From assembly GCF_900177815.1 (NCBI RefSeq), contig NZ_FXAZ01000001.1:1550001-1614000 (forward strand): a DNA stretch of 64,000 nucleotides. Reading direction: 5' to 3'. The stretch comes from Paenibacillus aquistagni (lineage in GTDB: Bacteria; Bacillota; Bacilli; Paenibacillales; Paenibacillaceae). The position numbers and the translations under genes are program-made. Below the pieces are notes generated by a model. It saw only the letters and a program-made list of their open reading frames with translations, did not search any database and was not told where the DNA came from. Each line of letters opens with the position of its first letter. Position 1 is the stretch's first letter. This document shows, one piece after another, positions 26,828-35,168 of this stretch.

Positions 26828-27700
26828 ATGAATGCATCGGTGCTCTTCAAGAAGATCGGACAAATATATCTTCCTATTACAATTGGAACCGCAATTTATG
26901 CTTTCGGATTAATTTACTTCATTCTGCCGAACCAGCTCATGGAAGGTGGCGTTACTGGGATCACCGTACTGCTTAATTATGCCCTTGGCGTTTCGCCGTC
27001 TCTGTCTACCTTATTGATCAATATCCCCTTGTTTTTAATCGGATGGCGCTCGCTTGGCCGTACGCAAATGATCTACAGCATTTATGGCGTCCTTTCCTTA
27101 ACCTTTTTTCTATGGCTGTTCGAACAGGCGGTTAAGCTTGGTTACTTGAATCCGTTCCGAACCGAGAATGATATTATACTTGCTACATTATATGCCGGGG
27201 TTACATTAGGTGCAGGTCTAGGTATCGTCTTCCGCTTTGGCGGCACCACTGGCGGTGTCGATATTATTGCCAGAATAGCCAATCGCAAGCTCAGTGTCAG
27301 TATGGGACAATTCATCCTCTTCCTCGATATTTTCATCATCGGCTCTTCTTTGTTCTTCATTACGAAGGAGAAGATTCTCTACACGCTCGTTACGGTCTTT
27401 ATCTCCTCCAAGATGATTGACTTTATTCAAGAAGGAGCTTATGCTGCCAAAGCCTTCACGATTATTACAAATGAACCGCATCAAATCGCCGACCAAATTA
27501 CGAAGGAACTCGAACGCGGCGTAACGCTTATACCTGCTATCGGATATTACTCTAAGGAAGAAAAGCAAATGGTCTATTGTGTCGTCAGCCGCTCTGAGCT
27601 GAGAAGAATCAAATCAATCGCAAAAGGCATTGATCCAAAAGCCTTCATTATCGTAAGTGAAGTCCATGACGTGCTGGGAGAAGGCTTCAAGGAAGATTAA
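26828..27700 (+). CDS. YitT-family membrane protein (YpjC type, DUF2179 domain)
   Basis: Polytopic membrane protein of unknown function. 290 residues: about five or six hydrophobic segments in residues 10-205 (e.g. AIYAFGLIYFILPNQLMEGG, LYAGVTLGAGLGIVFRFGGT), then a C-terminal cytoplasmic DUF2179 domain (~residues 215-285) with the EVHDVLGEGF ending typical of the family. GAAGGAG sits 7 nt before the ATG. It is transcribed against its neighbours, as B. subtilis ypjC lies in the same block. A transport role is often guessed but not shown here. Confidence 0.88.
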   Translation: MNASVLFKKIGQIYLPITIGTAIYAFGLIYFILPNQLMEGGVTGITVLLNYALGVSPSLSTLLINIPLFLIGWRSLGRTQMIYSIYGVLSLTFFLWLFEQAVKLGYLNPFRTENDIILATLYAGVTLGAGLGIVFRFGGTTGGVDIIARIANRKLSVSMGQFILFLDIFIIGSSLFFITKEKILYTLVTVFISSKMIDFIQEGAYAAKAFTIITNEPHQIADQITKELERGVTLIPAIGYYSKEEKQMVYCVVSRSELRRIKSIAKGIDPKAFIIVSEVHDVLGEGFKED

Positions 27701-27715
27701 GCGCCCATACATAAA

Positions 27716-27760
27716 GAAGAGCCGTGATGCCCTCTCAAGGAGAATATCATCGGCTCTTAT
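27716..27760. terminator. Hairpin between convergent YitT gene and ypjB
   Basis: AAGAGCCG-TGATG and CATCGGCTCTT can pair (one bulge), with an inner CTCTC/GGAG. Tails are only moderately U-rich on either strand, but the site between convergent stops suits a shared terminator. Confidence 0.6.
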
Positions 27761-27788
27761 TCACATGGATGAACTTGGCCCCATACGG

Positions 27789-28688
27789 TTACGAAGAAGG
27801 ATTCCAAGGTCCTGATCGTATTTGTTCTTCGTCGTCTCGATATTTTTGATAAGCCACATAAGCCAGCGTCACCGTAACGATACATGTCAGCCAGATGATC
27901 GCTCGCAGCGGCAGCGGCTCTTCATTATTCACCGAGAAGGTAGTCAAATCCTTGGAAGCCCCGAACAACTCCTTCATCCACATTCCCTCGTAGTCCTGCA
28001 GTGTACGCTTCACCTGCTCTATTGACACTTTTGATTGATGGGATTGCTGGATCAATGCGACAACCGATTGTATCATTTCAATCGTATTGGCAGAACGCTG
28101 CAAGGAGGCCGCCGGCAGAATTCGATCCATATGCTCGAGCCACTTCAGACTTGTCTCTTTCCACTGCATGGAATCTACTGCTTGCAGCATTTGATCCATA
28201 TCATTGCGTAAAATATCCGCATACTGCAGCCACATGGGCTGATCAGGATGCGTTATCGTATCTGTAGCAAAGCGAAACCTTGCAACTGCATGCTCTAACG
28301 CATCATCATCACGCTTTGCTGCATGAAATTGTTTCTTCAATTGAACATAGCTGTCTGTCAGCACATGAATGTGCTCTGCCTTCCACTCATCAAACAGATG
28401 AGGTGCGGCCAAGGCTTTTTCCAACTGGACAAGAATTTCAAAGGCGCCATTGGCGTCACCTTCAACGATCTTCCGATACATCTGCTCTGCCGTACGGTCC
28501 ACAAGTGCCCACTCTTGACTTGCGGAAGGATTCATAGAAGATAATTTGGATGAATCTTGTTCGGCTGCCGTTCGCTCTTGTGTGATTGATGCAAGCTCCG
28601 ACTGCTCGTTAGCAAATATCGTCGCAGGTATCAGCATGCTCATGACAATCATTACAGCGAGCACATGTAGGAAACGCGTTCGTAGCAT
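27789..28688 (-). CDS. ypjB: Sporulation-associated protein YpjB
   Basis: YpjB-family protein; ypjB is part of the ypjA-ypjB-ypjC neighbourhood in Bacillus, and the family is annotated as sporulation-related with no known biochemical role. About 299 residues: an N-terminal signal peptide (LRTRFLHVLAVMIVMSMLIP..ANE), a helical outside domain, and a C-terminal membrane helix (AIIWLTCIVTVTLAYVAYQ) followed by a short charged tail. Two ATGs are six bases apart; GGGGGAGG lies 7 nt before the second (28688), so it is preferred. Confidence 0.82.
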   Translation of the reverse strand: MLRTRFLHVLAVMIVMSMLIPATIFANEQSELASITQERTAAEQDSSKLSSMNPSASQEWALVDRTAEQMYRKIVEGDANGAFEILVQLEKALAAPHLFDEWKAEHIHVLTDSYVQLKKQFHAAKRDDDALEHAVARFRFATDTITHPDQPMWLQYADILRNDMDQMLQAVDSMQWKETSLKWLEHMDRILPAASLQRSANTIEMIQSVVALIQQSHQSKVSIEQVKRTLQDYEGMWMKELFGASKDLTTFSVNNEEPLPLRAIIWLTCIVTVTLAYVAYQKYRDDEEQIRSGPWNPSS

Positions 28689-28842
28689 GGACATCCCTCC
28701 CCCATTACTCTATGGGTTTAGGAATTGAAATAGAACGTGCAGTGAGTACATCGCTGCATTCCTTTTACATATCATTGAAGTTCTCACAGCTAGCTTTGAT
28801 TTCACCTATTCAACGGTATTGACTTTCATTCCTGTATCCAGC

Positions 28843-29313
28843 TTAGGGACGGTCCTTTTGATCGTATTCCAGCAGCTCGATCAGTATCTTCAAGTCTTGC
28901 ACAGTATCCATTACTGCATATCGCCCACCATGAAATACTCCAGTCTGTTCTACAGGCATTCCCTTCGCTTCCATATCCGCTTGCTGTCCATGAATATCCT
29001 TCACCACAAATGCAATATGATGCGGACCTTCGCCCTTCTCATCCAAATGGTTTCGCCACGAGCTCGGATGATGGTCAGGCTCAATAAGCTCCAGTTGAAG
29101 TTGATCTAGATGAAAGAATGCTATCTTAGCTCGTGCATTCGTATTCGTTCCTTTATAGTTTGTTTTCGATTGCTCTGGTGCCCCTGTCCAAAACCATTCA
29201 GGCTGTTCCATTCCGAAAAAGGCTGCGTATGATGCAAGCGTCTTTTCGATATCATGAACCACGATGGCGATTTGTGCGATCATGTTTGACCCTGATGAAT
29301 GTTTCATATTCAT
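28843..29313 (-). CDS. VOC-superfamily (glyoxalase / methylmalonyl-CoA-epimerase-like) protein
   Basis: 156 residues with two beta-alpha-beta-beta-beta units of the vicinal-oxygen-chelate fold: IAQIAIVVHDIEKTLASYAA at the start and HHIAFVVKDIHGQQADMEAK in the second half. Putative metal ligands are His in GPHHIAFVV and glutamates in LQLELIEP and ILIELLEY. This resembles methylmalonyl-CoA epimerases, but glyoxalase or dioxygenase activity is equally possible. AGGAGG lies 5 nt before the ATG at 29313 (another ATG follows at 29307). It is inserted between ypjB and ypjA, which adjoin in B. subtilis. Confidence 0.82.
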   Translation of the reverse strand: MNMKHSSGSNMIAQIAIVVHDIEKTLASYAAFFGMEQPEWFWTGAPEQSKTNYKGTNTNARAKIAFFHLDQLQLELIEPDHHPSSWRNHLDEKGEGPHHIAFVVKDIHGQQADMEAKGMPVEQTGVFHGGRYAVMDTVQDLKILIELLEYDQKDRP

Positions 29314-29408
29314 GTTCTCCTCCTTCAATACAAAACTTTATTAATAGCAGATCAATCAAGTTGAATCGAAATTCAAAACCCTATCTATCCTGCTTAACTT
29401 CGTCACAA

Positions 29409-29452
29409 GAAAAAAAGAAAACAACAGCAGGCTATTGAGCCAAACTGCTGTT
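29409..29452 (-). terminator. Terminator after ypjA
   Basis: - strand AACAGCAG / CTGCTGTT (8 bp, 14-nt loop) followed by a T-rich run (TTTTCTTTTTTT). Confidence 0.85.
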
Positions 29453-29495
29453 CTACCTTTGATCTTGGTGCTTTCCTTGAAATAACAACCCTTGA

Positions 29496-30146
29496 TTACA
29501 ATGACATTTTCCTCTCCAAGCGTTCACGGTACATCCAAGCAGCCAAAGCCGCGGCAGCACTCAACCCTGTCAGCACACTTGTAAACACCGCTACTTCCCT
29601 TACATGTTCATAAAGTGGAGCAGGCAGCCAAGGGAAAATATCGTATGTATAATCCAAAATATCATTTAGCCAGGTCCACGCTGCTGCAACACCAATTGCG
29701 ACAGCCCCAAATCGGAACAATCTAACAAACAAAAGTGCTTCGACTGCCATTGCCAAATGAGAAGCAACAAGCATCCAATCCTGCCAGATCAGCGATTCGC
29801 CATGATACGCGCCGGCAAAGATAATGGCACAAGCCCAAACGCCATATTTGACAGACGTTACGACAGCAAGCGCCTCGATGATGACCCGAACATAATAAAG
29901 AGGCCCCTGTGTCTTTTTATGCCCGCAAATAAGGAACAAGATCGCCAGCGTAAAAAACAAGCTAGCCGTCGGACTATCCGGCACGAAGATGATTTGCCAC
30001 TTCAAATCATGCTCCCATGTATACTTCAATTGCCCCCCATACCAGTAGTACCCGTATATCGTACCTAGCAAATTGCTTATGAAGAGAGTCCACAGTACCC
30101 AACGCTGCGACAAGAATGAACGGCTCCAAAAAAATGACAAACGCAA
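29496..30146 (-). CDS. ypjA: DUF1405 membrane protein YpjA
   Basis: 216 residues, about six hydrophobic segments (e.g. WVLWTLFISNLLGTIYGYYW, SLFFTLAILFLICG, YGVWACAIIFAGAY). It matches the DUF1405/YpjA family and lies after qcrC as in B. subtilis. The start is TTG at 30146, with GGAGGTG 6 nt upstream; no ATG is available nearby. Function unknown. A terminator separates it from qcrC, so it may use its own promoter or read-through. Confidence 0.85.
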   Translation of the reverse strand: MRLSFFWSRSFLSQRWVLWTLFISNLLGTIYGYYWYGGQLKYTWEHDLKWQIIFVPDSPTASLFFTLAILFLICGHKKTQGPLYYVRVIIEALAVVTSVKYGVWACAIIFAGAYHGESLIWQDWMLVASHLAMAVEALLFVRLFRFGAVAIGVAAAWTWLNDILDYTYDIFPWLPAPLYEHVREVAVFTSVLTGLSAAAALAAWMYRERLERKMSL

Positions 30147-30201
30147 CCTTACACCTCCATAATGTCCTCCAACCTTTATGTACCATCATACCGCTCTTGT
30201 T

Positions 30202-30239
30202 AAAAAAAATACAGCCTGACCGATCATACGGCCAGGCTT
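30202..30239 (-). terminator. Terminator of the qcrABC operon
   Basis: - strand AGCCTG-GCCG...CGGT-CAGGCT hairpin with a run of eight T, 8 nt after the qcrC stop. Confidence 0.9.
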
Positions 30240-30246
30240 GCATTAT

Positions 30247-31119
30247 TTATTCTGTTGATGACTTCTGCTTGGCAAGCCATGCAGCGATGCTTGTAATCTC
30301 ATCTTCGGTTACACCCGCAGCAAGTGCCTGCTCATACTGTGCTTTCATAGGACCTTCATGCAGCACTTTAAGAATATCATCTTGGGATAAGCTGTCCCCT
30401 AGGCCTCGAAGGCTAGGTCCCACACCGCCTTTGAGATCGGTGCCGTGGCAGCTTAAGCAGCCGGCTTTCTTCATCAGTTCCATCGCCGGATCGTCTTTAT
30501 CCACAAGCGCAATCTCTTGATTCGGCTTCGGCTGGCCTGTAGGCTTGCCTTCCATGGCAGCCTCACGCGCCTTCTCCTCACGCTCGATATGCTCCGGAAT
30601 GATATTCAGCTCTTTCAATTCGTGCTGGTATTCATTCCAAGCTGTCTTCGTCAAGAAGACCACTGCAATCAAAGATACAATCATCATGGAGCTTGCAATC
30701 GGACGGCGGTAGAAGCGGCGCTCTTTGCCAGTATCAAGGAATGGCGCCAGCATTAAAGCTCCGAAGGCGATTCCAGGAATGAGCACGGTGCCGAACACGA
30801 CATAGCTTCCTGATGCATATGGATATTTCAAAAATTGATATAAGAACAAGAAGTACCAATCTGGGATAGGAATAAAGCCTGTGTTGTTTGGATCGGCTGG
30901 GTAGCCTAGAGGTGCAGGTTCTGAGATGGTCAATACTAAGAAGGCAACTAGCGCGACACATCCTACCATCCATTCTTTAAGCAAGAAGTTAGGTATGAAT
31001 GCTTCAGACTTTCCCGGAAAAGCAGAATAGTCTGGCTGAAGCAGTGGGTTCACTCTTTTCTTTACACGAGAATCACCCACATAAATGACTTTCTCTTTCG
31101 GTGAATGTCCATGTGACAT
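30247..31119 (-). CDS. qcrC: Menaquinol:cytochrome c reductase, cytochrome b/c subunit
   Basis: Fused subunit of the bc complex: N-terminal part like subunit IV/C-terminal cytochrome b (membrane segments around 50-75, 115-140, 150-170; PDWYFLFLYQFLKYP motif) and a C-terminal c-type cytochrome with the heme motif CLSCH near residue 220 and a distal methionine possibly in GPMKAQYEQAL. 290 residues. Last gene of qcrA-qcrB-qcrC. Works in the cell membrane in respiration, passing electrons from menaquinol to cytochrome c. Confidence 0.95.
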   Translation of the reverse strand: MSHGHSPKEKVIYVGDSRVKKRVNPLLQPDYSAFPGKSEAFIPNFLLKEWMVGCVALVAFLVLTISEPAPLGYPADPNNTGFIPIPDWYFLFLYQFLKYPYASGSYVVFGTVLIPGIAFGALMLAPFLDTGKERRFYRRPIASSMMIVSLIAVVFLTKTAWNEYQHELKELNIIPEHIEREEKAREAAMEGKPTGQPKPNQEIALVDKDDPAMELMKKAGCLSCHGTDLKGGVGPSLRGLGDSLSQDDILKVLHEGPMKAQYEQALAAGVTEDEITSIAAWLAKQKSSTE

Positions 31120-31136
31120 CTAACGCTCCTCCTCTC

Positions 31137-31808
31137 TTATAGCGGTCCCGAAATGCCTTGTCGGCGGATCATAATAAAGTGAGCACCTAACATGGCTAAT
31201 AGTGCCGCTGGCAGGAAGAAGACGTGAATCGCGAAGAACCGGGTCAATGTCTGAGCCCCTACAATCTCACCGCCCTGCAGCAATTCCTTCACGTAAGGCC
31301 CGATATAGGGAACAGTGTCCGCAATCTCCATACCAACCTTTGTTGCAAAGTACGCTTTGTTATCCCATGGCAGCAGATAACCGGTGAAGCCAAGGCCCAG
31401 CATGATAAAGAAGATCAGCATGCCGACAACCCAGTTCATCTCACGAGGGGCCTTATAGGAACCCGTGAAAAATACGCGAAGCGTATGTAAGAACATCATA
31501 ACAATAACCAAGCTTGCTCCCCAGTGATGCATCCCGCGAACGATCTGGCCAAAGGCCACCTTCGTCTGCAGATACTCTACACTGTAGTATGCATTAATAA
31601 TATCCGGTACATAATACATGGTAAGGAACATGCCGGATAGAATCTGGATGACCGTAATGAAGAACGTCAGGCCGCCGAAGCAATATACGAAGGCCGAGAA
31701 GTGATGCGCAGGGTTAACGTGCTCTGGCACCTCATGGTCAGCCACGTCTCTCCACATCGGCGTAATATCAAGACGCTCGTCAATCCAGTTGTACACCGTT
31801 TTAAACAT
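31137..31808 (-). CDS. qcrB: Menaquinol:cytochrome c reductase, cytochrome b6 subunit
   Basis: Four-helix b6-type cytochrome b of 223 residues. Heme-ligand histidines lie in helices at GMHHWGASLVIVMMFLHTLR and near the C-terminus (FAIHVFFLPAALLAMLGAHF). Cys43 in the AFVYCFGGL segment is the position that binds the extra covalent heme in B. subtilis QcrB and chloroplast b6. Spacing of 16-17 nt to both neighbours shows a compact operon with qcrA and qcrC. Confidence 0.96.
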   Translation of the reverse strand: MFKTVYNWIDERLDITPMWRDVADHEVPEHVNPAHHFSAFVYCFGGLTFFITVIQILSGMFLTMYYVPDIINAYYSVEYLQTKVAFGQIVRGMHHWGASLVIVMMFLHTLRVFFTGSYKAPREMNWVVGMLIFFIMLGLGFTGYLLPWDNKAYFATKVGMEIADTVPYIGPYVKELLQGGEIVGAQTLTRFFAIHVFFLPAALLAMLGAHFIMIRRQGISGPL

Positions 31809-31824
31809 CTGTCTTTACGCCTCC

Positions 31825-32367
31825 TTATTGGACCCTTGTATTCGATTGCTTGCTGCCCAAATAAACAAAGCCGTCTTCGCTCACCTTGACCTTATACTCA
31901 TCAAGCGGAGCACGGGCTACAGCCAACTGCTTGCCTTCTTTGGTATAGTGCGCACCATGACAAGGGCAGAAGTATTGGTCTTTGAATTTCTCATTGTTGT
32001 TCCATGATACTGTGCATCCCAAATGCTTGCATGTAGGTGACAAAGCGAGTATTCCCTTTTCATCCTTGCATATCCAAGCTGTCATTGTAGGCTTGCTCTC
32101 GTACCAGCCATCGACCTGCAAGACTTCGAAATTGAACTCCTGCGGCTCAGCAGTCAGCTTGCTTACTTCAACAACCTTGACATAATCCGAATCGGTCTTC
32201 TTCTGCAGCAACGGGTCTACTGCAAAGCGAACCATTGGCAATGCCGCTCCGCCGATCATGAAAGCGCTTGCCCCACCTAACGTGTAAGAAAGAAATTGTC
32301 GACGTGACATTTCTTTACGTGCCGTCGGTCCGTGAGGATTGTGCTCGTTCTCATGCGGTTTGCTCAT
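31825..32367 (-). CDS. qcrA: Menaquinol:cytochrome c reductase, Rieske iron-sulphur subunit
   Basis: 180 residues. A twin-arginine motif SRRQFLSYTL is followed by one membrane helix (about 30-48), then the Rieske domain with cluster box I CKHLGC and box II CPCHGAHY, giving two Cys and two His ligands plus the disulphide cysteines. First gene of the qcr operon; a good SigA-type promoter lies 76 nt upstream (32443-32471). Confidence 0.97.
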   Translation of the reverse strand: MSKPHENEHNPHGPTARKEMSRRQFLSYTLGGASAFMIGGAALPMVRFAVDPLLQKKTDSDYVKVVEVSKLTAEPQEFNFEVLQVDGWYESKPTMTAWICKDEKGILALSPTCKHLGCTVSWNNNEKFKDQYFCPCHGAHYTKEGKQLAVARAPLDEYKVKVSEDGFVYLGSKQSNTRVQ

Positions 32368-32442
32368 CGTCTCTTACCCCCTTTACCCAACCGTTCTTGC
32401 AGCTTAGCGTGATCATTATCACATCATAACTAGGACATTCCT

Positions 32443-32471
32443 ATAATATCCCAGCCCCTAAACACCGTCAA
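32443..32471 (-). promoter_or_regulatory. SigA-type promoter of qcrABC
   Basis: - strand TTGACG (32466-32471), 17-nt spacer, TATTAT (32443-32448). Both boxes are close to consensus and the distance to the qcrA ATG is 76 nt. Confidence 0.8.
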
Positions 32472-32532
32472 GAATTTACCAATTAATTTGGCAACTTTAG
32501 CCATGCACCTTCATAGAAATGTTGGTATTTTG

Positions 32533-32976
32533 TCACAATTGTTCACTGAATTGTGAACGATTCCACAGCTCTTCCACTTGTTTTCGGACTTGTCTCTCAT
32601 CTGAAGCGCTCCCATTGCCGCTTGGCGCTAATACCAAATCAATCGCTTCACAGGATTCTCCCGGAAGCTTGTTCCAAATGCTCATTACCACAACATGCCG
32701 AAAGCCGTACTGCTTCAACTGTTTAGCCACTTCATCCAATCGTCTCCACTCAGATCGAATGTCAGATTCATTAACATAGTGATAGGCTGGGTACGTCACT
32801 GTCCTGCCCATAAACGGAACTTCGATCAAGTCAAGAAAATCTCGCAACTGCTCCAGCTTGTTTACCGCTTCAAAGGGAGCCTCATTCCCGGACATCCCTG
32901 TAACGGGTATGACGCAAGTGTCCAAGTAAGGCTTTAGCTCTTGCCATGATTGCTCTGTAATTTCACTGAATTTCAT
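32533..32976 (-). CDS. ypiF: YpiF-family protein (DUF2487)
   Basis: 147 residues, soluble, no signal peptide. It fits the DUF2487/YpiF family in sequence flavour (ending VVVMSIWNKLPGESCEAIDLVLAP) and in position directly before qcrA, exactly where B. subtilis has ypiF. No catalytic motif is recognisable. Its 3' end carries two interleaved inverted repeats (32534-32558), see findings. Function unknown. Confidence 0.82.
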   Translation of the reverse strand: MKFSEITEQSWQELKPYLDTCVIPVTGMSGNEAPFEAVNKLEQLRDFLDLIEVPFMGRTVTYPAYHYVNESDIRSEWRRLDEVAKQLKQYGFRHVVVMSIWNKLPGESCEAIDLVLAPSGNGSASDERQVRKQVEELWNRSQFSEQL

Positions 32977-33027
32977 GTTGTCGCCTCCACAATTTTCCTA
33001 TTGCCTTTCCCTTATTATACTTGTCCC

Positions 33028-33061
33028 GAAAAAAAAATGAAGAACCACTTATCGGTTCTTC
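33028..33061 (-). terminator. Terminator after the IDEAL-protein gene
   Basis: - strand GAAGAACC / GGTTCTTC with a 7-nt loop and nine T. The first arm overlaps the stop codon of the IDEAL gene. Confidence 0.9.
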
Positions 33062-33239
33062 ATTGCAATGTTTTCAATTCATTGGTCAACATCCGGAACG
33101 CCGCTTCATCTCCGGCTGCTAATGCTTCGTCAATGGCGACGTAAATCTTGTTCGTCCGATGCTTCTTGATCGCATCGTCCCATACCATCTCAGCGGTTAA
33201 GCTCAGCATGGCTTCATACGTTTCTTTCATTTTGTCCAT
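33060..33239 (-). CDS. Small stand-alone IDEAL-domain protein
   Basis: 59 residues. The C-terminal half (IYVAIDEALAAGDEAAFRML) carries the IDEAL signature that gives the domain its name; the N-terminal half is a charged amphipathic helix. In B. subtilis the protein at this position (YpiB) has an additional large N-terminal domain, absent here. GGAGGG lies 7-8 nt before the ATG at 33239; an upstream GTG in frame overlaps that site. IDEAL domains occur in small Bacillales proteins such as ComK-regulator-like and YpiB-like proteins; function here is unknown, perhaps protein-protein contact. Confidence 0.82.
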   Translation of the reverse strand: MDKMKETYEAMLSLTAEMVWDDAIKKHRTNKIYVAIDEALAAGDEAAFRMLTNELKTLQ

Positions 33240-33265
33240 AGGATGCACCCTCCAAACCTTAACGA

Positions 33266-33772
33266 TTAAGAGATCCTATATTCCTTTCCCTTCAACACAT
33301 AACTATCCGTTGTACGCTTCATCCGTAGTAAATCCTCTTCTGTCAGCTCGCGAACAACACGAGCAGGTGTGCCTAAAGAAAGGGTATAGGCCGGTATCTT
33401 CGTGTTTTCGGTTACTACCGAACCTGCCCCTATTAAAGCATATTCACCGATGTCTGCCCCGTTCAGTACAATAGCCCCCATGCCGATCAATGTACCTTTG
33501 CCTATGCGGCAGCCATGTACGATAGCGCCGTGTCCCACAGACACGTGATCTTCTATGATTAGAGGCTGATTCGTATTGACATGCCCTATCACACCATCTT
33601 GAATGTTGACGCGATCGGCAATATGAATAGGTGCCAGGTCACCACGGAGTACCGCGTTAAACCATACAGTCGACTCTTGACCGATAGTAACCTCTCCGAT
33701 GATCTTCGCTCCTGCTGCGATATAAGCAGAGGAAGCGATTATTGGTTTCTTTCCTTGATATGGTATAAACAT
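33266..33772 (-). CDS. Gamma-carbonic-anhydrase-like hexapeptide-repeat protein
   Basis: 168 residues, a left-handed beta-helix built of hexapeptide repeats (IIASSAYIAAGAKIIGEVTI onward). Three histidines at metal-site spacing occur in VIGHVNTN and SVGHGAIVHGC. Members are called gamma-carbonic anhydrase-like, YtoA or PaaY; true carbonic anhydrase activity is often unproven. The open frame extends to 33811, but GGAGGG sits 6 nt before the ATG at 33772 (FIPYQGKKP). It lies 26 nt before the IDEAL gene on the same strand. Confidence 0.85.
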   Translation of the reverse strand: MFIPYQGKKPIIASSAYIAAGAKIIGEVTIGQESTVWFNAVLRGDLAPIHIADRVNIQDGVIGHVNTNQPLIIEDHVSVGHGAIVHGCRIGKGTLIGMGAIVLNGADIGEYALIGAGSVVTENTKIPAYTLSLGTPARVVRELTEEDLLRMKRTTDSYVLKGKEYRIS

Positions 33773-33862
33773 CCGCAACCCTCCAGCCTCCCTGTTCCGA
33801 TTATGTCGCACATGCTGCGCATAACAGAGCAGGAAAAAGTTGGTCTCATCTTAGCAAGCAGG

Positions 33863-34996
33863 TTACGGCTTGTCAACGACAAGCGAGATCTTCTCTTCAT
33901 GTGGAACATAGATGTCCTGAATCAATGTTTGACCACGCTTCGTAATCAGCACAGAAGCTCCATATTCAGGATCTTCTCCGTAACGAAGCAATCCTAGGTG
34001 AATCATCATCTTAAGAATACGCTGTCCAAGAATGGATTCTGGCGTATCATAATAAAATGGCCTGACATATGGAACTAAGGTTTGCTGCAGCGATTCTGTC
34101 GTGGTCCATTTCTCTGTGCAGCGCTGTATCCAGTGGACAAGCGACAACAGATTCGGAATCGCGTTCTTGTAGAGCTTGAGCCAAAAGCGATACACGGGTT
34201 GAAGCGCTTCATATGCCGCACCTTGTGTAAGGCGTTCTTCTCCGGCCGCCGTTAAGTTCAGACAGCCATTGCCTTCTTCGATCCAGCCCCGATAAAAGGC
34301 ATAGTCATAAATAAGAGAGAGTCGATCCGGATAGTTATGAAATCTCCTTCCATAACCAAATCTCCATTCCCCCTTGGCAATTACCGGCTCTCGAACAGCG
34401 AGCTGCTCCAGCAGCTGCTGCTGCGAACGCTTGTACATAACCCCTTCGCTGCTTAATTGGACCATCTCTTGATCGATATAGCGAAGCAAGAAGATAATAT
34501 CTTCTCCTAAGCGCCCATCTTCGTCTCGGTAGGCCTCTGGACTAGGGACCACATGCAATTGCTCTTTGAATCGCTGGTGAAGAACATCTCTGAACCTAAG
34601 CTTCAAATCTGAGGGAATATGCAGCAAATACTTCGTCTGCTGCGTGCATCCATTAAACAACCAACCACTGTGCTTGAATTTAAGGATTGTATCCCTAGGG
34701 TTAAACACCTGACTCGAATTCGGGTCAGAATCAAATCGAGCTTGCTGTACACGCGCAATCAACTCTTCGATGCTGAAGAAGCCTTGCTGGTCGAACAGGA
34801 GCGAATTCAAAAAGCGTGTTTCTTCAATCGACATCTTGCTCACATGCTGCTCAAACAATTCTTTTCTGCCAAGCTCTAATAGAATCGATTGAATCAATTC
34901 ATGCTTGGAGTTTATATTGCATTCGCACTCATATTGCTGAGCAATTCGTGCTAGCTGTTGAATATCCGCATAGCTCAGCATATCCGCCAAGTTCAT
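33863..34996 (-). CDS. Unknown 377-residue cytosolic protein
   Basis: Not recognised. No signal peptide or membrane segment. Residues 1-45 (MLSYADIQQLARIAQQYECE... NSKHELIQSIL) look like a small helix-extended-loop-helix domain of the SAP/Rho-N kind; the remainder is helical with possible winged-helix units (e.g. DRLSLIYDYAFYRGWIEEG and ILKMMIHLGLLRYG followed by ITKRGQTLI). This arrangement recalls the N-terminal regulatory part of large helicase-like proteins of sporeformers, but no ATPase motif exists. The ATG at 34996 is followed by a clear coding frame; gap of 90 nt to the next gene. The DNA- or RNA-binding idea is inference. Confidence 0.75.
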   Translation of the reverse strand: MNLADMLSYADIQQLARIAQQYECECNINSKHELIQSILLELGRKELFEQHVSKMSIEETRFLNSLLFDQQGFFSIEELIARVQQARFDSDPNSSQVFNPRDTILKFKHSGWLFNGCTQQTKYLLHIPSDLKLRFRDVLHQRFKEQLHVVPSPEAYRDEDGRLGEDIIFLLRYIDQEMVQLSSEGVMYKRSQQQLLEQLAVREPVIAKGEWRFGYGRRFHNYPDRLSLIYDYAFYRGWIEEGNGCLNLTAAGEERLTQGAAYEALQPVYRFWLKLYKNAIPNLLSLVHWIQRCTEKWTTTESLQQTLVPYVRPFYYDTPESILGQRILKMMIHLGLLRYGEDPEYGASVLITKRGQTLIQDIYVPHEEKISLVVDKP

Positions 34997-35113
34997 TGTT
35001 CACCCCCACTCTACTCGATGGCGAGCCATATCATGTTGTACAGTATCCATTATTGGAATTTTCGTTTCATTTATACGAGTGGACTGGAAAACTTTTAATT
35101 ATTCTATGAAAAC

Positions 35114-35147
35114 CAAAAAAAGCGCGCCCTATAATAGGGCACGCTTC
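35114..35147 (-). terminator. Strong terminator after the histidine-phosphatase gene
   Basis: - strand AAGCGTGCCCTAT / ATAGGGCGCGCTT (one G-U pair) followed by TTTTTTTGG. Confidence 0.93.
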
Positions 35148-35168
35148 GAATGGATTGATATCTTCCAT

